Shown here: positions 17,555-25,203 of the stretch, in pieces
Layout of the letters: every line of letters starts with the position of its first letter
Position numbering within the stretch: position 1 is the first letter of the stretch
Assembly: GCA_017552435.1 (NCBI GenBank)
Contig: JAFZPZ010000027.1
Location: forward strand, 20,544 to 84,543
Reading direction: 5' to 3'
From: Bacteroidaceae bacterium
GTDB lineage: Bacteria > Bacteroidota > Bacteroidia > Bacteroidales > Bacteroidaceae
Length of the DNA stretch: 64,000 nucleotides
Program-made: the position numbers and the translations under genes
The notes under the pieces: model-generated
What the model saw: only the letters and a program-made list of their open reading frames with translations
Told to the model about the DNA's origin: nothing
Database searches by the model: none

Positions 17555-18764
17555 TTTTCAGGTATTCATATCCAAAGCGGCAACGAAGGCAGTCGATGCG
17601 GTCGCAATACTGGCGTTTGAGTTGTATGAGTGCCTGACTGTCGGCTGCGGTGCTGAAGGTCAGCCCGCAAGCCTGCCATTGTCGCAAGATGTAATTGTTC
17701 TCGGCCGGTAATTCCTCCAGGAGGCGAATGGCGCGCATGCAGATATCCTCGTCGCCGATATGGCGACCGTATGCAAAAAGCAGCGGCACAACCGTGTTGA
17801 TAATGAGGAGGCGTCGGCTGTTGGCTGTGGTTCCCTTCACCGTCAGACATCCTTGCAGTTCTTCGATGCTCTTTGCCTCAAGGAGTTTGCTCATCTGGGT
17901 TTTGCCGTTGTGATAGAGCTCTGATATCTGCAGGATGCGCATAAAGGGGAAGTTCTTGGGGCGTGTGCGGAGGAAACGCCAGTCGGAGCGTTGCATCGAT
18001 TCTCCCAGACTGAATTTGTGTTTGAGATAAGCAAACTCCTGCTGGAGCAGTTGGACTTCCTTGTCACTTCTCACCGCTAGAACCTCGTCGATGAGACCTG
18101 CCATCCCGAGGAAGAGCGCTTCTATCTGGAAGAGGTTGTCGCGATGTTTGCCTGCCGCCTGTAGTGGAATCCTCATGGCCCACCGTTCGAAGGCATCGCC
18201 ATTGAGGCCGAAGCCAAAACTGCGGCTCAGCGTGACGAATGTGGCGCGTTCCCAGTCGCCTCCGGTCCTGTTAGCCCTTTCCGCCACCAACTCCGAGCGT
18301 TCCTTCAAGCGCTCCACGAGCAAGGCATCCATCCACTGGTGCACTTTCATCGTCGGTACTGTCGGGATGATGCGGTGACAGCGCGGATAGTCCTCCGTCC
18401 GGCACAGCTCTTCGTAGCTTTGGCGGATGCCGTGAGGGATGTCGAGTCGCACCTGGGGTATCGTCTTGCCCTCAGCATTCTTCACCTCCCCGTCTATTTC
18501 GCCCACAACATGCAGGATGACGCTGTTGTAGGCCGGGTCGTTGTCGTGGCTGTGCCTGTACCAGTCCGACGAACGCAGATGCACCTCGACGTTGCCTGCC
18601 CAAAGCGTGCCGCCCAGCCGTATCTTGGCGTTGAAGAAATCCGGTCCTTGGTCGTGATTGTGCAGGCCCGGATCGATGACCTCGATTTCCTGCCCGTCGG
18701 ATGTGGTAAGCGTCTTCAGGGGAAGTATCTTGTGCTTCCAGACATAGTGCAGCAGCTTTTCCAT
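17541..18764 (-). CDS. DUF2851 family protein
   Basis: This is a 407-residue cytoplasmic protein of the Bacteroidetes-wide DUF2851 family, function unknown. The N-terminal block LHYVWKHKILPLKTL and the segment GPDFFNAKIRLGGTLWAGNVEVH, rich in conserved acidic and His residues, are typical. They have been noted to look like a nuclease-type core, though I cannot prove this. A -7 box lies at 18799-18806. The gene probably heads an operon with the thioesterase and dprA. The C-terminus ends inside a heptamer array. Confidence 0.88.
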   Translation of the reverse strand: MEKLLHYVWKHKILPLKTLTTSDGQEIEVIDPGLHNHDQGPDFFNAKIRLGGTLWAGNVEVHLRSSDWYRHSHDNDPAYNSVILHVVGEIDGEVKNAEGKTIPQVRLDIPHGIRQSYEELCRTEDYPRCHRIIPTVPTMKVHQWMDALLVERLKERSELVAERANRTGGDWERATFVTLSRSFGFGLNGDAFERWAMRIPLQAAGKHRDNLFQIEALFLGMAGLIDEVLAVRSDKEVQLLQQEFAYLKHKFSLGESMQRSDWRFLRTRPKNFPFMRILQISELYHNGKTQMSKLLEAKSIEELQGCLTVKGTTANSRRLLIINTVVPLLFAYGRHIGDEDICMRAIRLLEELPAENNYILRQWQACGLTFSTAADSQALIQLKRQYCDRIDCLRCRFGYEYLKRIRD

Positions 18765-18798
18765 CCTTATTTTGGCTCCGTTAACTTATTTTGTGAAA

Positions 18799-18806
18799 CA
18801 AAAGTA
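18799..18806 (-). promoter_or_regulatory. Bacteroidetes-type -7 box for the DUF2851 operon
   Basis: The reverse complement reads TACTTTTG, 35 nt upstream of the start codon, and is divergent from the dapB box. Confidence 0.6.
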
Positions 18807-18828
18807 CGCATAATTTGGCGAAAAGCAT

Positions 18829-18836
18829 TACTTTTG
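18829..18836 (+). promoter_or_regulatory. Bacteroidetes-type -7 box for dapB
   Basis: TACTTTTG followed by CA lies 23 nt before the dapB start. The two divergent promoters share about 30 nt. Confidence 0.65.
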
Positions 18837-18858
18837 CACGAGAATTATTACAAAAGGC

Positions 18859-19572
18859 ATGAAAATAGCACTGATAGGGTACGGCAAGATGGGCCGTATG
18901 ATAGAGGAAATTGCCCTTTCCCGAGGCCATGAGATAGTTAGCATTATCGACATCGACAATCAGGAGGAATTCGAGTCGGAGGCTTTTGCAAGTGCCGATG
19001 TCGCCATCGAGTTCACAACCCCATGGACGGCTTACGACAATTATTTGAAGGCATGGAAGGCAGGCGTAAAGGTCGTGAGCGGCAGCACAGGATGGATGAA
19101 GGACCACGAGGCCGAGGTACGCAAGGCTTGTGCCGAAGGTAAGACGCTCTTTTGGGCCAGCAACTTCAGCGTGGGCGTCGCCATCTTCAGCGCCGTGAAC
19201 AGTTATCTGGCCAAGATTATGAATCAGTTCGACCAGTACGATGTCAATATGGTGGAGACGCATCATGTGCACAAACTGGATGCCCCCTCCGGTACGGCTA
19301 TTACGTTGGCCGAGCAGATTGTAGCCAATCTGGACCGCAAGGAACGCTGGGGCCTGCATGAGACAAAGCCCGGCGTCCTCCGCATCGACGACATCCGTCA
19401 GAAGGAGGTTCCCGGCATCCATACCATTACCTACGATTCGCCCGAAGACATGATTACCATCACCCACGATGCCCATGGTCGTCGCGGCTTCGCTATGGGT
19501 GCTGTCTTGGCTGCCGAATACACGGCCCAGCACACAGGCTTGCTTACAATGAAAGATTTATTTAAATTCTAA
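18859..19572 (+). CDS. dapB: 4-hydroxy-tetrahydrodipicolinate reductase
   Basis: DapB reduces 4-hydroxy-tetrahydrodipicolinate in the lysine/diaminopimelate pathway. The N-terminal nucleotide-binding motif is IALIGYGKMGRMIEE, and the substrate-binding segment VETHHVHKLDAPSGTA carries the catalytic His and Lys (HHxxKxDAPSGT). At 237 residues it is the short Bacteroidetes form. It is followed by lepB and a wbqC-like gene, a neighbourhood I recall from other Bacteroidales. Confidence 0.96.
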   Translation: MKIALIGYGKMGRMIEEIALSRGHEIVSIIDIDNQEEFESEAFASADVAIEFTTPWTAYDNYLKAWKAGVKVVSGSTGWMKDHEAEVRKACAEGKTLFWASNFSVGVAIFSAVNSYLAKIMNQFDQYDVNMVETHHVHKLDAPSGTAITLAEQIVANLDRKERWGLHETKPGVLRIDDIRQKEVPGIHTITYDSPEDMITITHDAHGRRGFAMGAVLAAEYTAQHTGLLTMKDLFKF

Positions 19573-19617
19573 GGCCCATAAGACCAATAAGCCATATAGG
19601 CCCTATAAGTCATATAA
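19573..19617. repeat. Diverged short tandem repeat between dapB and lepB
   Basis: CATAAG/CATATAG-type units with a period of about 9 fill the 49-nt gap. Degeneracy makes the exact unit uncertain. Confidence 0.5.
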
Positions 19618-19621
19618 AGTC

Positions 19622-21070
19622 ATGGAAAAGAAAAGATACAAAGCCACAAAGAAAGACTGGGCGAAAGCCATCATTGCCATTGCCCTTTACATTGCGTTCC
19701 TCTATTGGGTGGACGCGTGGTGGGGAATCATCGTTATCCCCTTCATCTTCGATGCTTACGTTACACGCCGCATTCCCTGGACCTGGTGGAAGGATGCCGA
19801 GAATCCCGTCGTCCGTACTGTGATGAGCTGGGTGGACGCTATCGTCTTCGCACTCGTTGCAGTCTATTTTGTCAACATCTACTTCTTCCAGAACTACACC
19901 ATTCCGTCCAGTTCGCTGGAGAAGAGCCTGCTTGTGGGCGACTATCTGCTGGTGAGCAAGATGAGCTACGGACCGCGCGTGCCGCAGACACCTCTGCACA
20001 TGCCGCTTTGCCAGCACACGCTTCCTTTCGGCGGTAAGAGCTATATCGAATGGCCGCAATGGGAATACAAGCGTGTGACACCGAAGCCCGTGCAACTCAA
20101 CGACATCGTCGTCTTCAATTACCCTGCAGGCGACAGCATCGTCAGCAATGTCAAGTATCAGACAGAATACTATGCGCTTTGCTACGGCATTGGTACACAG
20201 CTCTTCGAGCAGCAGACGGGCCGCGAGCCGCAGCCGGAGGACATGACGCCGGCCGAGCAGCGCCAGTACTACAGCACGGTGTATGAGATGGGCCGCCAGT
20301 ATGTCCTGCATTCGCCCCAGGATTTCGGCGAAGTTGGTTGGCGTCCTGTCGATAGGCGCGAGAATTACGTGAAGCGTTGCGTCGGCTTGCCCGGGCAGAC
20401 GTTGGAGATACGCGACCGCATCGTTTATCTGGACGGTGTGGAGAACCCTGCTGCCAAGAACGTGCAGTTCAACTACCATGTGGAGATGAACACCAGCTAT
20501 CTCCCCGAATCCCTTGTCTATGAACTTGGGCTGAGCATGAAGGATGTACAGGACATGTATCAGACTGGTTGCATTCCTCTGACACAGGCTGCGAAGGAAG
20601 GTCTGGAGCAGCATCCCGAATATATTGCCAGCATCACGCCCATCATTGATCATGATACCGAGAGACTCTATCCGCAGAACGGCTACACAGGTTGGACGTG
20701 CGATAACTACGGTCCCATCTGGATTCCGAAGAAGGGCGAGAGCATTCAGTTGACACAGGAGAACCTGCCGATATATGAGCGCCCCATCCGTGTCTATGAG
20801 GGCAACGACCTCCGTGTGACGCCCGATGGTAACATCTACATCAACGGCACGAAGACCTCGGAGTACACCTTCAAGATGGACTACTACTGGATGCAGGGTG
20901 ACAACCGCCACTGCTCTGCCGACTCGCGCTACTGGGGCTTTGTTCCCGAAGACCATATCGTGGGCAAACCCATTTTCATCTGGCTGAGTACCGATGTGGA
21001 CCGTCCTTGGTTCAGCGGGCACCATATCCGTTGGAACCGCCTCTTCTCGCTGGTGGATAATATAAAATAA
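19622..21070 (+). CDS. lepB: Signal peptidase I (long Bacteroidetes type)
   Basis: LepB cleaves signal peptides of exported proteins at the outer face of the inner membrane. Hydrophobic segments lie near residues 16-45 and 66-88. The catalytic Ser lies in NYTIPSSSLEKSLLVGDYLL (about residues 92-111) and the catalytic Lys in YVKRCVGLPGQTLEIRD. The box D/E region GDNRHCSADSRYWGFVP is intact. At 482 residues it is longer than the E. coli enzyme because of inserts between the Ser and Lys boxes and before box D, as is usual in Bacteroidales. Its stop overlaps the next start (TAATG). Confidence 0.95.
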   Translation: MEKKRYKATKKDWAKAIIAIALYIAFLYWVDAWWGIIVIPFIFDAYVTRRIPWTWWKDAENPVVRTVMSWVDAIVFALVAVYFVNIYFFQNYTIPSSSLEKSLLVGDYLLVSKMSYGPRVPQTPLHMPLCQHTLPFGGKSYIEWPQWEYKRVTPKPVQLNDIVVFNYPAGDSIVSNVKYQTEYYALCYGIGTQLFEQQTGREPQPEDMTPAEQRQYYSTVYEMGRQYVLHSPQDFGEVGWRPVDRRENYVKRCVGLPGQTLEIRDRIVYLDGVENPAAKNVQFNYHVEMNTSYLPESLVYELGLSMKDVQDMYQTGCIPLTQAAKEGLEQHPEYIASITPIIDHDTERLYPQNGYTGWTCDNYGPIWIPKKGESIQLTQENLPIYERPIRVYEGNDLRVTPDGNIYINGTKTSEYTFKMDYYWMQGDNRHCSADSRYWGFVPEDHIVGKPIFIWLSTDVDRPWFSGHHIRWNRLFSLVDNIK

Positions 21071-21642
21071 TGGTATTGCCTTGCTGCTATCTTGCTCCTG
21101 TTTCCCATTACAGCGCTTATTACCGCGCCGATGAGGTGCGCCTCGAGGTCTGTGACCATTTCACGAAGCAGACGCTCCGCAACCGTTGCTGGATAGACAG
21201 TCCCAATGGGGCGCTGGCGCTCACCATTCCTGTTGTCAAGACAGAAGGCAAGACGCCGATGCGCGACGTGCGCATCAGCGACCACGGCAACTGGCGGCAC
21301 CAGCATTGGGTGGCACTGGAGAGCAGCTACCGGCAGTCGCCTTTCTTCGAGTACTATGCCGATGACTTCGCCCCGTTCTATGAGAAGAAGTGGGAGTTCC
21401 TTGCGGACTTCAACGAGGAGTTGATGGCGCTCGTCGCCTCGCTGCTCGACATCCAGAAGCCTGTGGCTCGGACAATGACCTATGGGGCTAATGGGGCCAA
21501 TGAGGCCAATGGGGCTTATGGGGCCAATGAGGCTGCGCGTCCCTATTACCAGGTCTTTGCTTCGCGTCACGGATTCCTGCCCGACCTCAGCATCGTCGAT
21601 TTGCTCTTTAATCTTGGACCGGAGGGCGTGCTATGGCTATAG
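21070..21642 (+). CDS. WbqC-like family protein with nonamer-encoded insert
   Basis: This 190-residue protein belongs to the WbqC family, which is linked to polysaccharide loci but has no established biochemical role. The N-terminal LAPVSHYSAYYRADEV and the VALESSYRQSPFFEYYADDF segment are typical. Residues about 138-156 (YGANGANEANGAYGANEA) are encoded by a 9-bp tandem array, a period that keeps frame whatever the copy number. It starts on the lepB stop codon and overlaps the next gene by 10 nt. Confidence 0.88.
   Translation: MVLPCCYLAPVSHYSAYYRADEVRLEVCDHFTKQTLRNRCWIDSPNGALALTIPVVKTEGKTPMRDVRISDHGNWRHQHWVALESSYRQSPFFEYYADDFAPFYEKKWEFLADFNEELMALVASLLDIQKPVARTMTYGANGANEANGAYGANEAARPYYQVFASRHGFLPDLSIVDLLFNLGPEGVLWL
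21478..21536 (+). repeat. Nonamer array inside the wbqC-like gene
   Basis: About six units of GGGGCTAAT/GGGGCCAAT/GAGGCCAAT type are translated as Gly/Glu-Ala-Asn/Tyr triplets. Similar units occur in non-coding DNA at 14779-14832. Confidence 0.88.
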
Positions 21643-23309
21643 CAATTCATCCCCTCCCCCACAGTGTTCAGACGGTTCAGCCGCCTGAATTGTTCACCTA
21701 TCCTTTCTGCTACGAGCCGCACCCGCTCTGCATGGCGGCGGCCGACGAGGTGCGCCGTTACCTTGTCCAGCGGTCCGAGTGGCGCGAGGAGTTGCAGAGG
21801 GGCAAGATGTTCGGGGTGCTGGTAGTGGACCCTACCAAACCTCCCCTTAAAGGGGAGGCTTTAAGGTCCTCCTCCTTTAAGGGGGAGTTAGAGGGGGTCT
21901 CCTTCCTCGCCGCCTTTTCCGGAACGCTCGATGGCAAGACGCAGCACGAGTACTTTGTGCCGCCTGTGTTCGACCTGATGTCTCCGGGCTGTTACTTTCA
22001 GGAGGAAGAGGCCGTCATCAGTGCCATCAATCGTCAGATAACTTCACTCTCCCCCCTCGCGGGGGAGTCGGAGGGGGTCTCCTTGCGCGCCAAGATGGAG
22101 CGGGAGTTGGTCGAATACAGAGAGCAAATGCGGCGAAGCAAGGCTGAGCGCGACGCCATTCGGCAAAGCTCTTCCCTCGGGGAGGATGGGAGGGGTCTTC
22201 TCATCCGCCAGAGTCAGTTTGAGAAGGCAGAGTACCGCCGCTTGAAGCAGGCTTGGGAGCAGCGCATCGCTGCCGATGAGGCTCCGCAGCGGGCCCGTCG
22301 AGAGCAGATCGAGCACTTGCAGCGCGAGCGGCACCGGCGCAGCATTGCCCTGCAGCAATGGCTCTTCCGGCAATTCTCCTTCCTGAATGCAAAGGGGGAG
22401 CGGAAGAACCTCACGGAACTATTCCATGGAGCTGTTCCGCCCAGCGGTGCCGGCGAATGTTGTGCGCCCCGTCTCCTGCAGGCTGCGTACCTCGCCGGAC
22501 TCCGTCCACTCTGTATGGCGGAGTTCTGGGTGGGCGACTCTCCGCGCGACGAGTTGCGGCAAGAGGGACATTTCTATCCCGCCTGCAACAGCCGCTGCAA
22601 GCCCATCCTGGCTCACATGCTCCAAGGGTTGCAAGTGGAAGAGAATCCGCTGTTAAATACAAACTCTCAGCCGCTGGAAATCCTTTTCCAGGATACAGAG
22701 ATGGCTGTCGTGAGCAAACCCGCGGGTATGCTCTCCGTGCCCGGGAAGGATGGTCAGCCCAGCGTGCAGGAGCTCGTGAGGGAGATGTTCCCCGAGGCCA
22801 CAGGGCCGCTCATCGTGCACCGGCTCGACATGGACACCAGCGGCCTGATGCTCATCGCGCTGACCGAGGAGAAGTACCACGAACTACAGACGCTCTTCTT
22901 GCAGCGGCGCATCCACAAGGTCTATCACGCTCTGCTCGAGCGCGAGATGCCCGTCGGACAGGAGGGCGACATCAGCCTTCCCCTGCGGCCCGACTTCGAC
23001 GACCGGCCTCGCCAGATGGTGGACACTGAGCACGGCAAGCAGGCCCAGACGCATTACCGCGTGCTGGAGAACCGCGACGGTCATGCCTTCGTTGAGCTAC
23101 GCCCGATAACAGGCCGCACGCATCAGCTCCGCGTCCACTGCGCCCATCCCCTCGGCCTGGGCAATCCTATCGTCGGCGACCGCCTCTACGGCACCCCCGC
23201 CGCCCGCCTCATGCTACATGCGTATAGTATAACAATAGAGACCCCCCAACCCCCTTTAGGGGGAGCAATGTTCAATGTTCAATCTTCAATGTTCAATGAT
23301 AAAGCTTGA
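21633..23309 (+). CDS. RluA-type RNA pseudouridine synthase with long coiled-coil N-terminal region
   Basis: The C-terminal part (about residues 345-545) is a pseudouridine synthase of the RluA group. It has the catalytic motif HRLDMDTSGL (Asp399), a FLQRRIHKVYHALLE segment and the RPITGRTHQLRVHCAH motif. It should isomerise uridines in rRNA or tRNA. The N-terminal 310 residues include a long charged helical region (about 150-250) seen in larger Bacteroidetes homologues; its role is unknown. Residues about 66-89 and 139-155 and a stretch near 180-190 are encoded by GC-rich hairpin elements. The C-terminus runs into a further half-element and a heptamer array. The target site is not predictable. 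Confidence 0.88.
   Translation: MAIAIHPLPHSVQTVQPPELFTYPFCYEPHPLCMAAADEVRRYLVQRSEWREELQRGKMFGVLVVDPTKPPLKGEALRSSSFKGELEGVSFLAAFSGTLDGKTQHEYFVPPVFDLMSPGCYFQEEEAVISAINRQITSLSPLAGESEGVSLRAKMERELVEYREQMRRSKAERDAIRQSSSLGEDGRGLLIRQSQFEKAEYRRLKQAWEQRIAADEAPQRARREQIEHLQRERHRRSIALQQWLFRQFSFLNAKGERKNLTELFHGAVPPSGAGECCAPRLLQAAYLAGLRPLCMAEFWVGDSPRDELRQEGHFYPACNSRCKPILAHMLQGLQVEENPLLNTNSQPLEILFQDTEMAVVSKPAGMLSVPGKDGQPSVQELVREMFPEATGPLIVHRLDMDTSGLMLIALTEEKYHELQTLFLQRRIHKVYHALLEREMPVGQEGDISLPLRPDFDDRPRQMVDTEHGKQAQTHYRVLENRDGHAFVELRPITGRTHQLRVHCAHPLGLGNPIVGDRLYGTPAARLMLHAYSITIETPQPPLGGAMFNVQSSMFNDKA
21827..21898 (+). repeat. GC-rich double-hairpin element inside the pseudouridine synthase gene
   Basis: This 72-nt copy (24 codons) lies in the orientation opposite to 2012-2080. 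It has GACCCTACC and GAGGGGGTC ends and arms CTCCCCTTAAAGGGGAG and CTCCTTTAAGGGGGAG. It is translated in frame. Confidence 0.85.
22049..22083 (+). repeat. GC-rich hairpin half-element inside the pseudouridine synthase gene
   Basis: CTCCCCCCTCGCGGGGGAG hairpin followed by a GGAGGGGGTC end, read in frame. A weaker copy (GCTCTTCCCTCGGGGAGG) lies at 22169-22200. Confidence 0.75.
23238..23300 (+). repeat. GC-rich half-element fused to a heptamer array at a gene junction
   Basis: A hairpin half-element (23238-23265, CCCCCTTTAGGGGG core) is directly joined to five CAATGTT-type units (23266-23300). Together they supply the C-terminal codons of the pseudouridine synthase and the start region of the PHP gene. 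Confidence 0.85.
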
Positions 23310-24009
23310 CGTCCACACCCACACTATCATGAGCGGTCATGCCTACAGTTCCCTGCAGGAGATGGTCGCTGCTGCCCAGCAGAAAGGCCTTGACATCCTC
23401 GGCATCACAGAACATGCTCCGGGCATCCCGGGCACTTGCAATCCCATCTACTTCCGCAACCTGCACGTCGTGCCGCGCCAGTTCGGCGACCTGCGTCTCC
23501 TGCTCGGTGCCGAGCTGAACATCCTCGACACGAAGGGCACGCTCGACCTCGACGAGTACTACTACCGCATGCTGGACATCCGCATCGCCGGCATCCACTC
23601 GCTCTGCTGGCAGGGCGGCTCCATCGAGGAGAACACCGATGGCATGGTGGCCGCCATCCGCAATCCCTGGACGCACATCATCTCCCATCCCGGCGACGGT
23701 ACCGCCAAACTTCTCTTCGAGCCCATCGTTCTCGCCGCCAAGGAGACGCGCACGCTGCTCGAAATCAACAACAGCAGCCTCAATCCCAACCGCCAGAAGG
23801 AGAGCGCCCTCCGCAACAACCTTGAGATACTGCGCCTCTGTAAGCGTTACGACGTACCCATCATCATGGGCAGTGACGCTCACATCAGCTATGATATTGC
23901 CAACTACTGCTTCATCTGGCCCCTGCTCCAGGAGACCGACTTCCCCGACGAGCTCATCCTGAATTACTTCCCCGAAAGGTTTTTAGAATATATCGAGCCT
24001 AAGGGATAA
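23296..24009 (+). CDS. PHP-domain phosphatase (YcdX-like)
   Basis: This is a cytoplasmic metal-dependent phosphoesterase of the PHP family, YcdX branch. Metal-binding clusters include LDVHTHTIMSGHAYS at the N-terminus, GITEHAP, LGAELNIL, ISHPGDG and MGSDAHISYD near the C-terminus. The chosen ATG gives MIKLDVHTHT, matching where the family starts. An in-frame ATG 21 nt upstream lies inside a heptamer array and would add only repeat-encoded residues. It overlaps the preceding gene by 14 nt. The physiological substrate is unknown. Confidence 0.9.
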   Translation: MIKLDVHTHTIMSGHAYSSLQEMVAAAQQKGLDILGITEHAPGIPGTCNPIYFRNLHVVPRQFGDLRLLLGAELNILDTKGTLDLDEYYYRMLDIRIAGIHSLCWQGGSIEENTDGMVAAIRNPWTHIISHPGDGTAKLLFEPIVLAAKETRTLLEINNSSLNPNRQKESALRNNLEILRLCKRYDVPIIMGSDAHISYDIANYCFIWPLLQETDFPDELILNYFPERFLEYIEPKG

Positions 24010-24010
24010 T

Positions 24011-24246
24011 GCGGGGCCCCCGCGAGCGAGAAAACAAGTGCTGGCTGATTTGCGGGGGCCCCGCGAGCGATAAAACAACTGCTGGCTGATTTGCGGGAGC
24101 CCCGCGAGCAAGAAAACAACTGCTGGCTGATTCGCGGGAGCCCCGCGAGCAAGAAAACAAGTGCTGGCTGATTTGCGGGAGCCCCGCGAGCGATAAAACA
24201 ACTGCTGGCTGATTCGCGGGAGCCCCGCGAGCGAGAAAACATCTGT
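24011..24246. repeat. Tandem array of 41-bp units with internal GC palindrome
   Basis: Five full units (24011, 24052, 24093, 24134, 24175) and one partial unit each start with GCGGGAGCCCCGC or a variant and end with CTGGCTGATTT or CTGGCTGATTC. There are no spacers. It lies between convergent genes, directly after the PHP stop codon. Each unit can form a short GC hairpin followed by an A-rich stretch, so a transcription barrier is possible. Confidence 0.9.
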
Positions 24247-24312
24247 TTCTTTAGCGACAAGAATTTTTCTTCCCTCCCTTACGGAGTTGGGGTGGGGGAG
24301 AGGCTTTCCTTT
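24247..24312. other. Short gap with a GC-rich hairpin
   Basis: Between the 41-bp array and the end of queG there is a hairpin-like stretch (CTCCCTTACGGAG, 24279-24291) followed by a GGGGTGGGGGAG run. It resembles a half-element. Confidence 0.4.
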
Positions 24313-25203
24313 TTATTCCTCCAGCCAGCGGTCGATGTTGCGCTTGAGGCCGTCGTACTTGGCCCGCTTGACGGCTGACCCGCGGAAGAGCTCTCGGTAT
24401 TGCTCCTCGGTGAGCCCTTGCCAGTCCTCGGGTGTCATCTTCAGCAGGGCTTCGGAGGGTTGGAACGCAGGCTCGTCTGTGGGTTGCGCCTCGGCGAACT
24501 GCGGTGTAGCGCGCAGGCAACGGTCGCAACCGTAGAACGTGCGCTTCAGGCGGATCTCCTCCGGCAGCGGCCCGCGGTGTTCGATGGTCTGGTAGCTGAT
24601 GCAGCGGCGTGCATCGAGTCCTTCTGGCGTCAGCGCGGGGCACACGCCTCCTCCCATCCTTCCCTGTGGCGGTGAGGCTATGGGACTATCGTAATGGTCA
24701 GCTTCGGTCAGGAGGAAGAGCTCTCCGAGGAAGACTGTCGGGCCATATCCGGGAATGCTGACGAAGCCGCCTTCCTCTGTAATGATTCCTATTCCGCTCT
24801 TCCAAGCCCAGTATCGCTCCAGCACGGGTGCTGTATCGACGAAGCAGCGTCCCTCGAGCTTCATGTCCTCCATGAGCTGTCGCATCCGCCCTCGCATCAC
24901 GTCGTGGTAGTCCTGTCCCTGGGCGTAGAGGCTGATGGCGGGCTGCCGGTTGCCGGGCATGAAGTTCATGGCCAGGCTGACGATGGTCCGCACACCGGGC
25001 ACGAGGAGGTCGGGGTGCAGCCGCATATCGACGTTCCGCCGCATGTAGTCCATCTCGCCGCAATAGTCGAGCTCGAGCCAATGATGGAAGAGGGCGGCCA
25101 CGTCGTCCGCTACGGGCTCGGCCTTGGCCAGTCCACATGCAACAAAGCCCAAGCGCGAGGCCTGGGCTTTGATGTCTTTGCTATTCAATAACGCGGAACT
25201 CAT
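24313..25203 (-). CDS. queG: Epoxyqueuosine reductase with only one predicted Fe-S cluster
   Basis: QueG is a cobalamin and 2x[4Fe-4S] enzyme that reduces epoxyqueuosine in tRNA to queuosine. The N-terminal cobalamin-binding part (PGVRTIVSLAMNFMPGNR, WAWKSGIGIITEEGGFVSIP, GYGPTVFLGELFLLTE) and C-terminal region (FRGSAVKRAKYDGLKRNIDR) are typical. The ferredoxin-like motif normally reads CxxCxxCxxxCP...CISY...GCDxCxxxCP. Here the first three Cys positions are P178, G181 and G184, within ASPPQGRMGGG, which looks repeat-derived. The final Cys is T233 (CLRATP). C188, C201, C226 and C229 remain. In the usual crossed pattern these four bind one cluster and the missing four bind the other. The gene may be a variant or decaying enzyme. 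It overlaps the deacetylase by 23 nt. Confidence 0.88.
   Translation of the reverse strand: MSSALLNSKDIKAQASRLGFVACGLAKAEPVADDVAALFHHWLELDYCGEMDYMRRNVDMRLHPDLLVPGVRTIVSLAMNFMPGNRQPAISLYAQGQDYHDVMRGRMRQLMEDMKLEGRCFVDTAPVLERYWAWKSGIGIITEEGGFVSIPGYGPTVFLGELFLLTEADHYDSPIASPPQGRMGGGVCPALTPEGLDARRCISYQTIEHRGPLPEEIRLKRTFYGCDRCLRATPQFAEAQPTDEPAFQPSEALLKMTPEDWQGLTEEQYRELFRGSAVKRAKYDGLKRNIDRWLEE
24640..24680. repeat. Repeat-like GC-rich stretch replacing the first Cys motif of queG
   Basis: On the coding strand this reads as a CTCACCGCCACAGGG...GGATGGGAGGAGG stretch, resembling a diverged arm of the GC-rich element. It sits where CxxCxxC is expected. Confidence 0.45.

Noticed and set aside
24011-24246. 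CRISPR-like regularity of the 41-bp repeat
   Set aside because: Units are contiguous with no unique spacers, and no cas gene is present.
23964-24260. Minus-strand 98-residue open frame over the 41-bp array
   Set aside because: It is the translation of the tandem repeat itself. It overlaps the PHP gene end and has no plausible start signal or protein pattern.
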